Positions 53,105 through 61,306 of a stretch of 64,000 bases of DNA are shown here, one piece after another; position 1 is the first letter of the stretch, and every line of letters begins with the position of its first letter. The stretch comes from Flaccisagitta enflata (taxonomy: Eukaryota; Chaetognatha; Sagittoidea; Aphragmophora), in contig OZ231128.1 of the NCBI GenBank assembly GCA_965153355.1, positions 44,950,001 through 45,014,000 on the forward strand, written 5' to 3'. Both the position numbers and the translations under genes were made by a program. The notes below the pieces were generated by a model. That model was not told the origin of the DNA, searched no databases, and worked only from the letters and a program-made list of their open reading frames with translations.

Positions 53105-56100
53105 TCACGCCGACAGTCGTGCCGGGTCCAATTCCATCCGCACTATCTTCGTCCTATCACGTGTGAAAACCTTTCCACTTGACGTTTTGACTTTGACAGT
53201 TCGCACGACGTCGCCCCCCTCGACTTCCGTGATGACGCCGATCCGCCAATCACCTCGTCGACACTGTTCATCCACAAGGAGCACGACGTCGTTGACGACC
53301 AAGTCCTTTTCTACCCGGCGCCACTTCGGCCGTGCCTGCAGTGCTGAGACGTAATCCCTCCTCCACTTTTTCCAAAACGCATCCGCAAGTGCGCGTGAAT
53401 GGCGCCAAGTGTAGCGAAGTGCTTCTGCGTCCGGAGGTGATGGAGGCACAAGGTCGCAGCCGGAAGACGTATAAATCCCCGGGCAGAGAAAGTCAATCGG
53501 GCGAAGCGCGTGGACACCAGGCTCGTCGCTCACGTAAGTGATGGGGCGTGAGTTCATTGCCAACTCGGCCTGCGCTAACACCGTTGCAAATGTCTCGATG
53601 TGGAGATTATCCTGGTTCAATACAAACGCCAAATGTTTCTTTGCGGATTGAACGAGACGCTCCCACACACCTCCCCGGTGGGGTGCTACTGGTGGGTTGA
53701 AAGTCCATTGCACCCCTGTTTGCCTCATTTCCGGCGTCGCGGACAGATTCCACGCTTCCATTTCCGCGCGGAGTTCTTTGTCGGAGGCCGTGAAATTTGA
53801 TCCATTGTCACTATAGAGATGGCGTATTGCCGGTCGTCGAGCTTGAAATCGTAAAAGCGCGTCGATGAAGCAGGATGCGCTCATCGATCTTAAAACCTCA
53901 AAATGCACCGCGCGCGTAGCCATACACGTGAAGAGTGCGACATACACTTTGTGGAAAGCTCTTCCGACGATTTTGCATGAAGCAGGGCCAAAAATATCCA
54001 CACCACTATTTTCGAATGGAAGACATTTTTTAGTCCTCACTTCAGGCAGCGGCGCCATCAGTTGACTCTCAGGACGCTTGAATTGTTTTTGACAGTCCGC
54101 ACATGCACGGACGACGCATGTCACAGCTCGTCGTCCCTTCGTGACCCAAAAACGGCGTCTTGATTCGCCCAACACTTGTTCCACGCCGGCGTGAAGATGG
54201 CGGAAATGGATGGACCGAATCAAGCTAGCGACAGCCTCGTCGTTGTGCGGAAGGATCATAGGGTTTTTTGCGTCAAAGTCGAGATCCTCGTCGCGTTGGA
54301 GTCGTCCTCTGCATCGCAGAATACCGGCGTCGTCGATGAACGGGCACAACGCCGCTAACGGGGATTTCGCGGCGACTCTTTTTTGTTCATCCGGTTTGCT
54401 GCGCTGAAGAGACTCCATTTCTGCGGCGTAGGACCGTTGTTGAATGGCCGAGATGATCAATTTTTCGGCGTCGGCCAATTCGGCGCCGGTTGGCGCCGAG
54501 ACTCTGTCGGCGTCGTCGGACAGCGCCCGGCGTCGTTGGCGGACGATGCACGTCATGATTACTCGCTTGAATAACGCCACCCGTCTCATCTTTCCTCTCC
54601 ACGTCGCAACTTTTTCGCTGATGCGCAAAACCCATGATGGCAGCGGCGCCGGGTTTTGCCCAATCGACGTAGCAAGGATGTGAGCTGGGAAGGGGCGGGA
54701 TACGATCTGCTTCGTCGGCCATTCTTCTTCGCTCCGCCACAAGTAATCGGGGCCGTTGTGGAATCGGTCCCAATTTTCATCCTGGGTGAGCATTCCCTTC
54801 GATGAGTCATCGGCAGGGTTGAGGTGGGTGGGTACCCACCTCCACTCGGAGACATCCGTAAGGGCCTGAATTTCAGAAAGACGATTTGCAAAGTAAACTT
54901 TGAAACGAGTCTCAGTGTCATTTAATTGCTTAATTACACACTCAGAATCAGTCCACATCACATAATCATCATAACTCCCTGTCTCCTCAATGATGGTGGC
55001 GCGCATGCGTGCGGACAGGCGAGCGGCTTGAAGCTCCAAGCGCGGCGTCGACTCCATGTGTCCGGCCTCCACGTCCTTCAGTGGTACCACGTGCGATTTT
55101 GAACAGAGGATGGAGACGTGAATCTCACCATTTGGCCCTTCGTAGCGGACGTAGTATACGGCTCCATACGCTCGTCCACTTGCATCAGAAAACCTGTGAA
55201 GTACTTTTCTTCCGTCCTGCGTCACCAACGTTGCCGTCCATCTCGAGATGCGGAACGACGCCAAATGTTTAAAGTCCGTCTGCCATTCCGCAAATTCGGC
55301 GAGGGATTTGGCTGGAACGTCTTTACTGTCCCAACTTTCGACTTCTCGAAGGATTTTTTGCAAGATTAGCCTTCCCCATATAACGAATGGCTCCAAGAAG
55401 CGAAGCGGATCAAAAATAGAAGCGATCAGCTTTAGCATCTGTCTCTTAGTTTGCACATTCATCTCGGCTTTGGTTTTATCTGGCAAAAATGAAAAGGCAT
55501 CGGCAGAAAAAGAATAACGCAATCCCAATAGTTTGGTGGTGTCGTCAACGGCGCCGGACATGTCCACAGTCGCTGCCGGCGCTGGATCCGTTACGTCGCC
55601 CTCGAGGACTTCCGGATGGCTCGATCTCCATTTGCATAAGTTCATTCCGGCGTCCTCCAGTGCGGCGGTCACACCAATGCGAAATTCCTTCGCCACTTTT
55701 GTGTCGCGCAACGATTTGATCAAATCGTCTATGTACATGTTCCTCATTACTGCTTGCACCACCAATGGACCATATTCAGCCGAGTGTTGTTCCACATGGT
55801 GTTGCAGTGTGAAGATTGCTACACAGTTCGACGATCTGGCACCAAAGACGTGGCCGAGGAAGCCATTAAGGTCTATCTCCTCCATCTTCTCATCCTTAAA
55901 CCAGTAATACCTAAATACACCGGCATCTTCCTCGGTCACATAAATTTCATGGAAATAGTCCTTAATGTCCGCCCCCACTGCCACAGGTCCCTCACACCGG
56001 AAACGCATCAAGACGCCCCGGATGTCGTTGGCGAGCTGTGGTCCGTCCAAGAGTTGGTCATTTAGGCTGGTACCTTTTACCGTTGCTTTACAATCGTAGC

Positions 56101-57136
56101 AGATTCTGACTTGCCCTGGTTTGCCGGGCTTGTCCGCCACATGGATTGGGATTGTCCACTTTGGGCGGTCCGCCGGCATATTTGCGTGCACTTTGGGATC
56201 CACTTTCACGACACGACCCTTCTCCCAAAATTTGGCCATTGTTTCAAACGTTATCCGGCGTCTCTCCGGATCTTTCAATAACTGTTTTTTAAGGCGAAAT
56301 AAACGGTCGAGGGCCATCGCTTCTGAATCCAAATTGTTTAGTGCATCCGCAGTAGCTTGTCTTCCGTCTTTATATATAATAGGCGTCCGATAGTGTTCCG
56401 TTTCCGGATCCCATCTGATGCCTTCTTTCATTTGGCGGATGGCAAACTTGTCTCTGAGAGACATTTCTCGCTTGTTTTCGTCCACTTTTTCAAATTCCCC
56501 AGCGTTTATCCTTTTTATACTGTCCGCTAAATTGGAATCAATGCTGTGGAAGGAAGCAAAATTGCAAACAAAATATCGCGAGTCAGTATTGTTTTTGGGG
56601 CCGATTAGTCCGGTTCCTAGTGGCGTGGAGATTCCCATTGGCAGCCCAACGTCGCCGATGTGTCTTTCTCCGCCGATCCAGATCCGGGCATGTTCTGCGC
56701 CGATTATGACGCCGATCGCGCAGTCATCGTCGCCGTCTGGAAATGATGGGAATTCCACGTCGGCGAGATGTTCCATGCCATCGACGTCTTCAGCTCGAGG
56801 TGGTCTGTCGTCTTTTGATGCAATTATTTCCCCAAAGATCGCGTTGTTGAGAGTGAGATTGTAGCCATTTGTGCCTTCGACTAACACGTCTGCCACTTCT
56901 CTCTCTCCTTCAACTGTTTTCTCAAGGGTAGTAATTCGCATGCTCATCGTTTTCCCTTTCAGTTTTAATTTGCGACATAGGTCCTTCGATACCACGTGGC
57001 GGTTGGCGCCACCGTCGAGGAGAGCGAAGGTTTTTACTCTTTTCTCTCCATTCGTCACGTACAGCGGCAGTATCAACCTCCACGCTCCGTCGTCGCCGCC
57101 AACTTTGAAGACGGAGTTGGTCGATGGCGCCTCCTG
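53105..57136 (-). CDS. pol: Pol polyprotein of element B (protease, RT, RNase H, integrase)
   Basis: The frame is open from the codon after the gag TGA (57137) and contains no ATG near its beginning, so it must be made by readthrough. Residue numbers here start at the TTG codon at 57076. Protease ALLDGGANRHVV lies at about 19-30, with Gly in place of the usual Ser/Thr after Asp. RT follows with GADIKDYF at about 368 and the catalytic YIDD at about 448. RNase H motifs are FSDASG (631), PRLELQAARL (679) and WTDSECVI (708). Integrase has an HHCC zinc site at about 959-995, then Asp in GVDIFGP (about 1027), YSDNGSNF (about 1090) and Glu in GGVWERLV (about 1139). All catalytic residues except the unusual protease box are present. 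It would copy the element's RNA and integrate it, and it is the only apparently complete pol in the window. Confidence 0.9.
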   Translation of the reverse strand, partial: QEAPSTNSVFKVGGDDGAWRLILPLYVTNGEKRVKTFALLDGGANRHVVSKDLCRKLKLKGKTMSMRITTLEKTVEGEREVADVLVEGTNGYNLTLNNAIFGEIIASKDDRPPRAEDVDGMEHLADVEFPSFPDGDDDCAIGVIIGAEHARIWIGGERHIGDVGLPMGISTPLGTGLIGPKNNTDSRYFVCNFASFHSIDSNLADSIKRINAGEFEKVDENKREMSLRDKFAIRQMKEGIRWDPETEHYRTPIIYKDGRQATADALNNLDSEAMALDRLFRLKKQLLKDPERRRITFETMAKFWEKGRVVKVDPKVHANMPADRPKWTIPIHVADKPGKPGQVRICYDCKATVKGTSLNDQLLDGPQLANDIRGVLMRFRCEGPVAVGADIKDYFHEIYVTEEDAGVFRYYWFKDEKMEEIDLNGFLGHVFGARSSNCVAIFTLQHHVEQHSAEYGPLVVQAVMRNMYIDDLIKSLRDTKVAKEFRIGVTAALEDAGMNLCKWRSSHPEVLEGDVTDPAPAATVDMSGAVDDTTKLLGLRYSFSADAFSFLPDKTKAEMNVQTKRQMLKLIASIFDPLRFLEPFVIWGRLILQKILREVESWDSKDVPAKSLAEFAEWQTDFKHLASFRISRWTATLVTQDGRKVLHRFSDASGRAYGAVYYVRYEGPNGEIHVSILCSKSHVVPLKDVEAGHMESTPRLELQAARLSARMRATIIEETGSYDDYVMWTDSECVIKQLNDTETRFKVYFANRLSEIQALTDVSEWRWVPTHLNPADDSSKGMLTQDENWDRFHNGPDYLWRSEEEWPTKQIVSRPFPAHILATSIGQNPAPLPSWVLRISEKVATWRGKMRRVALFKRVIMTCIVRQRRRALSDDADRVSAPTGAELADAEKLIISAIQQRSYAAEMESLQRSKPDEQKRVAAKSPLAALCPFIDDAGILRCRGRLQRDEDLDFDAKNPMILPHNDEAVASLIRSIHFRHLHAGVEQVLGESRRRFWVTKGRRAVTCVVRACADCQKQFKRPESQLMAPLPEVRTKKCLPFENSGVDIFGPASCKIVGRAFHKVYVALFTCMATRAVHFEVLRSMSASCFIDALLRFQARRPAIRHLYSDNGSNFTASDKELRAEMEAWNLSATPEMRQTGVQWTFNPPVAPHRGGVWERLVQSAKKHLAFVLNQDNLHIETFATVLAQAELAMNSRPITYVSDEPGVHALRPIDFLCPGIYTSSGCDLVPPSPPDAEALRYTWRHSRALADAFWKKWRRDYVSALQARPKWRRVEKDLVVNDVVLLVDEQCRRGDWRIGVITEVEGGDVVRTVKVKTSSGKVFTRDRTKIVRMELDPARLSA

Positions 57137-57139
57137 TCA
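57085..57139 (-). promoter_or_regulatory. In-frame UGA and short stem at the Gag/protease junction of element B
   Basis: TGA (57139-57137) followed by CAG separates the Gag tail from protease in one frame. CTCCGTC (57116-57110) and GACGGAG (57091-57085) can form a 7-bp stem about 20 bases further on. The arrangement parallels element A but the stop context is weaker. Confidence 0.5.
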
Positions 57140-57270
57140 CGCATTTCCGGCATCTTTTACTTCGCCGGCTTTCTCTTCCGATTGTTTGCCGGCGTCGTTC
57201 GGTTCCGGATGTACCAGCGGGTGATGAGCGAGATCGCATTTGTCGCAACGTATCGCCGACGTACACGTTA
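57137..57270 (-). pseudogene. gag: C-terminal remnant of Gag, element B
   Basis: About 43 codons in frame with pol, with the last BEL-type knuckle CDKCDLAHHPLVH, aligned residue for residue with the third knuckle of Gag A and Gag C. Upstream of the CTSAIR lead-in the similarity stops dead in AT-rich sequence, so the body of Gag is missing. Confidence 0.7.
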
Positions 57271-57775
57271 TAAAAAACGCGATTAGCAATTTAGAGAAAA
57301 GAAACTGTATCTCTGTAAAAGCACTTTTGATAATTCATACTGTATTAAGAATTTGTTCTTTGTAAGTTTTCTCAACGTATTCTTTCTCCCGTTTAAAAGT
57401 CAAATTCCTTTCTGACTGGTCAATTCTCATTTTCTCCTTTTCGTAAAAATCACGTTGCCTTCTCAGTTTGGCGGCCGTCGTCTTTATTTCAGTCTTTATT
57501 CCAATGCCGCCTAAGAATAACAATTGTTGCCGACAAAAATGTAATCTTTCTTTTTGTAATAACTGTTTCTTTCTAATTTATGTTTTCTTGTTTAATTGAA
57601 ATTTGGAATGATTCACTTACATTAAATCCTTCATAGCAAGAACTCTGGACTTTATTTTTCCTTGGGAAAAAGAAATTGAATCTCTACCCTCCGTCGATAA
57701 ATTGTGGAAACAAAGACGCTTAATTCTGCAGTTTGGTTATAACTCCAGATAGATACTTAAAAGAGATAAGATATA

Positions 57776-57808
<33 letters not shown>

Positions 57809-58054
57809 GCTAGAATCCATACTTGACTAAATCACAATTCCCGACACGCCTGCTTGAAATTGATAACCTCAGCAAAATAAAGGAGTGAAACTGATTTAAA
57901 TCCTCGAACCCAAATATCTTCAATCACTTTATCTTCTATTATTTTGTCATCCTATCAACAACAGGTTCATTATAACCAACCTCCATTTATTTTATGCGTC
58001 CCTTTATTAGATCTTCCAACTTTTCATTCAATTTCAAGCAGGCCAGAATTGGAT
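57271..58054. other. AT-rich junction, possible 5' LTR of element C
   Basis: No frame or splice-bounded exon. (CT)n at 57780-57808. By position it should include the 5' LTR of element C, but its edges cannot be defined because the partner LTR is outside the window. Confidence 0.35.
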
Positions 58055-58777
58055 GTGAAAAATAGTCAGGCGGACTATTGTGATCACATAGGAAGATAGT
58101 CAGGCGGACTATAGTGATTACATGGGAACAAGTGCACTTTACGAGTCACTTGCAGGAGAACGAGAACCATAGGTGTGCTTTACGAGCCACTTGGAAGAAG
58201 AAAAGGTACTTTGCGAGTACCCAAGGAGACAAAAAGTGTGCTTCACGAGCCACAAATTGGAAGTGGTGAAATTGGAAGTGGTGAATTAGGAAGTGGTGAA
58301 TTTGGAAGTGGTGATTTTGGAAGTGGTGACATAGGAAGTGGTGAATTTGACCAATTTGAAATCTCACTAGAGTTGAGATTGACCAGTACGAAAATTCCTG
58401 GGGGAATCTGGTCTATATATTGGTCAAAATTATTGTCTCACAGGTGTTGAGATTGACCAGTTTGAAAATTCCTGGGGGAATCTGGTCTGTAAATTGAGTC
58501 AATTGTATTGAACAGTTTTATCTCACAGGGGTTGAGATAAAGTAATAAGCCAGGCGAGCTTAATTGGAAAAAGATCTTAAAAAATTGACCTATTTATATC
58601 TCACAGGGGTTGAGATAAAAAACAAGCCAGGCGGGCTTAATTGGGAGAAAGGTCTAAAGACAAATTTATATCTCACAAGGGTTGAGATTTATCAAAAATA
58701 ATCCAAAGTTGGATTTTTGATTGTGGAAGTTGATCTCAAAATTGTTTTAGCCATGGTTAACAATAACTAAATGTTAC
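58055..58777 (+). repeat. Modular hairpin leader of element C
   Basis: Four repeat types occur in order. First, two AATAGTC-AGGCG-GACTATT hairpins (58061-58079 and 58096-58112). Second, four GTGCTTTACGAGCCAC-like units (58134, 58176, 58206, 58238). Third, about seven GGAAGTGGTGA(A)TTT units (58259-58347). Last, five TCTCA-CARGGGT-TGAGA hairpins (58360, 58436, 58518, 58597, 58669) interleaved with two AAGCC-AGGCG-GGCTT hairpins (58547, 58624). It lies between the presumed LTR and the gag ATG, where packaging and dimerisation signals are expected. Confidence 0.75.
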
Positions 58778-61306
58778 ATGGACACTAAACAAGCTGAAAA
58801 AATCTATAATCAATGGGGAGACTCTGTTTCCCAAACAGAGATCCGTCGGTGGAATCAATTGATTAACGAAAGAAAAGAAACTCATAAAAAAGTTCATGGC
58901 TTGGTTAAGAGATTGGAAAAACTCTTAAAACAAAAACGTCTGGAAGCTGTGATTCAAACAAAAATCTCCTTATCAAATGAATTTGATGCATTAAAAGTTT
59001 ACATAGAGAAAGAGGTAGAACTTTTACCTGAATCTGTGAGAGAAGCTCATTGTAAACTAGTTGGTGACTGGTCAACAGAAGCAATACGTGCTCTTGCAGA
59101 GGCGAAAGAGTTTGTTGATTGGGCTGAACAAAAACTGACTGAAAACCAACCTGAGGAGGGAGAGGAGGAGATTCAGTTATCTTCGACTGATTCTGAATCT
59201 GAATCTGAAGAGATCAACGATAACCCCCATTCAACCCCTAAAAATCTTCACAACATGGATGCTATCACAAATTGTGAATCTTCACTCCCTCAGGCACAGA
59301 AAGACCTGTTGGAAACGAAAAAATTGGAACGAAGGTCAATTCGTGGCCAGATAACAAAACTTGTCAACAAAATGACAAAAGACATCAATGCAAATAATAA
59401 ATTTGCAGTTTCTCGCTCTGTTGAGAGTTTATCCGAAACTCTCAAAGACTTGGAGAAAAAGGACAAAGAAATCTGGGCAATTTATGATGATGATGCTATG
59501 GCTGCAGATATGGAGCTAGGAGAGCCTTGGACTGAAAAAGCATCAACAGCTATCACTGAAGCTGATGAATTTTTGGATTCACTAAACCCAGTCAACACAC
59601 ATCCAACTCCTTCACCAGCCCCTGCTGCTCCAGCTACATCCCATCATGCAAAAACACCCAAAATAGAGATCCCAAAGTTTTATGGGAAGTCTCCAGCTGA
59701 GTACCAAGCATTTTGGAACTCATTTGAATCTCTCATTGACAAGCGCACTGATTTGGCAAATGTGGAAAAACTCCTTTACTTAAAGGATGCTTGTGTTGGT
59801 GAAGCCAAGAAACTGGCAGATGGGTACAACATAACCGATGTCAACTATGACCATTTCAAAAAATTTCTCAAAGAAATGTTTGGAAAACCCAGATTGGTTC
59901 AACAGTCACATGTCAAAAACATTTTGAACCTCAAACCCTTTGATACCGACTGCATCAAGCCATTCCTTACAACATTGGAAACCTCAATGAGATGTCTGGC
60001 CGAGTATGGCATAGACATGGACAATGGGTCTTGGATAATAGTACCCTTTGTTGAGGAACTCATGTCAAAGGAAATTTTGCAAAAATGGCGCGAGGAGATC
60101 AATGATGATGATTCATTCTCAACAAAAAAGCTTTTGGACTTTTTGCATGAAAAGCTGCAATGTTATGGCACAGCATCTGAGCAAAAAACTGATGCAAAAA
60201 GCAAAAACACGCAACCAAAGACTACGTTGATGCTCGCTACTGCAAGTAGAGAGGTGACATGCTTCTGCTGTGACAGAGATCACAGAATTTTCAATTGCGA
60301 AAAATTCAAAAAACTTTCACCAAAAGAAAGGTCCGATTTCATTTTCAAAAAGAAGCATTGTCAAAAATGTTTGATGCCAATCACCAAAGATCATTTCCCA
60401 AAGACTTGTAAGTCACCAATCAAGTGCAGAGTGTGCCAGAAACCTCACCACACACTCCTGCACTGGGGAAAACCACCCATGAGTGATGATGCAAAGGCTG
60501 CATCTCCAACATCAACATTTACTGTTTCATCAACAACAGTCTCCAAACAATCCCAAGTGCCTGAGTCATTGCCAGCCGTGAAATCTAGCTGTAATTCACT
60601 TCACCATGCGCCTCAAAAGAAAGAGGGACTGACAGTTTTAAAGAACTTCAAAGCTGTTCCGAAAGAAAGACCAAATTTGACAATTCGGTCAGTCATTGAT
60701 GATGGTTCTCAGACCACATGGATTTTGCAAAAAACTGCAAAAATGTTGAAATTGCCCGTGATAAGGCGTGTGCTGCTTGCTGTAGCAACAGCTTTTTCAG
60801 GAGAGCATCGTGCCCCTGAACTCTTTGATGTGGTCAAGGTCAGTCTTTGCACCAAAGATAACCGTTACTGTGAGATGGAAGCGGTGGTCTCTCCAGCAGA
60901 GAAACTCACAGTTGATATGGATGCAATCAGACTTGATCCTTGCACAGAATATCCTCATTTGGCGGACATTCAGTTTGCAGATGATTATCCACGTGATGCA
61001 ACTGAAGTTGAGTTGCTAATTGGCAATGAATATGCTGATCACATACAGACTGGAAACAAGAGAGTTGGTAACCCAGGAGAGCCATGTGCAATCCAAACTT
61101 TGTTTGGTTGGGTCTTATCAGGTAGTATAAGACAGAATGCGTCACGCTTTACATCAACGAACCTGACACAGGTTGTGGCATTGGAAAATGTCTTGGAAAA
61201 TTTTGGAAATTGGAAGAATGCCCGAATCCAAACTCCAAAATCAAAAATCTTGTTGATGAAAAGGTACATGAAGAGTTCAAGAAGACCATCACTTATGATG
61301 ATGTGA
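58778..61306 (+). CDS. gag: Gag-protease of element C
   Basis: 842 codons from ATG 58778. Two N-terminal helical repeats (about 1-130 and 165-260) are separated by a Ser/Glu-rich linker. A capsid-like region of the BEL type (KIEIPKFYGKSPAEYQAFW) spans about 290-460. Three zinc knuckles follow: CFCCDRDHRIFNC (about 494), CQKCLMPITKDHFPKTC (about 527) and CRVCQKPHHTLLH (about 549). The protease starts at about 630 with VIDDGSQTTWI (Asp instead of Ser/Thr after the catalytic Asp) and extends through LLIGNEYAD and FGWVLSGS. The last about 35 codons after the slip site are out of frame with RT, ending in TGA at 61304. Gag and protease are fused here, unlike A and B. Confidence 0.88.
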   Translation: MDTKQAEKIYNQWGDSVSQTEIRRWNQLINERKETHKKVHGLVKRLEKLLKQKRLEAVIQTKISLSNEFDALKVYIEKEVELLPESVREAHCKLVGDWSTEAIRALAEAKEFVDWAEQKLTENQPEEGEEEIQLSSTDSESESEEINDNPHSTPKNLHNMDAITNCESSLPQAQKDLLETKKLERRSIRGQITKLVNKMTKDINANNKFAVSRSVESLSETLKDLEKKDKEIWAIYDDDAMAADMELGEPWTEKASTAITEADEFLDSLNPVNTHPTPSPAPAAPATSHHAKTPKIEIPKFYGKSPAEYQAFWNSFESLIDKRTDLANVEKLLYLKDACVGEAKKLADGYNITDVNYDHFKKFLKEMFGKPRLVQQSHVKNILNLKPFDTDCIKPFLTTLETSMRCLAEYGIDMDNGSWIIVPFVEELMSKEILQKWREEINDDDSFSTKKLLDFLHEKLQCYGTASEQKTDAKSKNTQPKTTLMLATASREVTCFCCDRDHRIFNCEKFKKLSPKERSDFIFKKKHCQKCLMPITKDHFPKTCKSPIKCRVCQKPHHTLLHWGKPPMSDDAKAASPTSTFTVSSTTVSKQSQVPESLPAVKSSCNSLHHAPQKKEGLTVLKNFKAVPKERPNLTIRSVIDDGSQTTWILQKTAKMLKLPVIRRVLLAVATAFSGEHRAPELFDVVKVSLCTKDNRYCEMEAVVSPAEKLTVDMDAIRLDPCTEYPHLADIQFADDYPRDATEVELLIGNEYADHIQTGNKRVGNPGEPCAIQTLFGWVLSGSIRQNASRFTSTNLTQVVALENVLENFGNWKNARIQTPKSKILLMKRYMKSSRRPSLMMM
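61198..61204 (+). promoter_or_regulatory. Candidate -1 ribosomal frameshift heptamer, element C
   Basis: A_AAT_TTT in the zero frame fits the X_XXY_YYZ slip consensus. It sits exactly where BEL similarity moves from the protease frame to the -1 frame carrying RT. A one-base indel in the A4T4 run would look the same. Confidence 0.45.

Larger units (their letters stand above)
50095..57285 (-). mobile_element. BEL/Pao LTR retrotransposon B, 5'-truncated, with an extra ORF
   Basis: The order on the - strand is the last zinc knuckle of Gag (about 57263-57140), in-frame TGA, protease-RT-RNase H-integrase (57136-53105), a 270-base gap, ORF3 (52834-50990), polypurine tract, and the start of the 3' LTR at 50860. 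No 5' LTR or Gag body is present. The sequence changes abruptly to AT-rich near 57270, where element C may have inserted. Confidence 0.8.

Noticed and set aside
57335-57523. 62-codon coiled-coil ORF as part of Gag B
   Set aside because: Starts at TTG, lies in AT-rich sequence after the break in similarity, and has no Gag motif.
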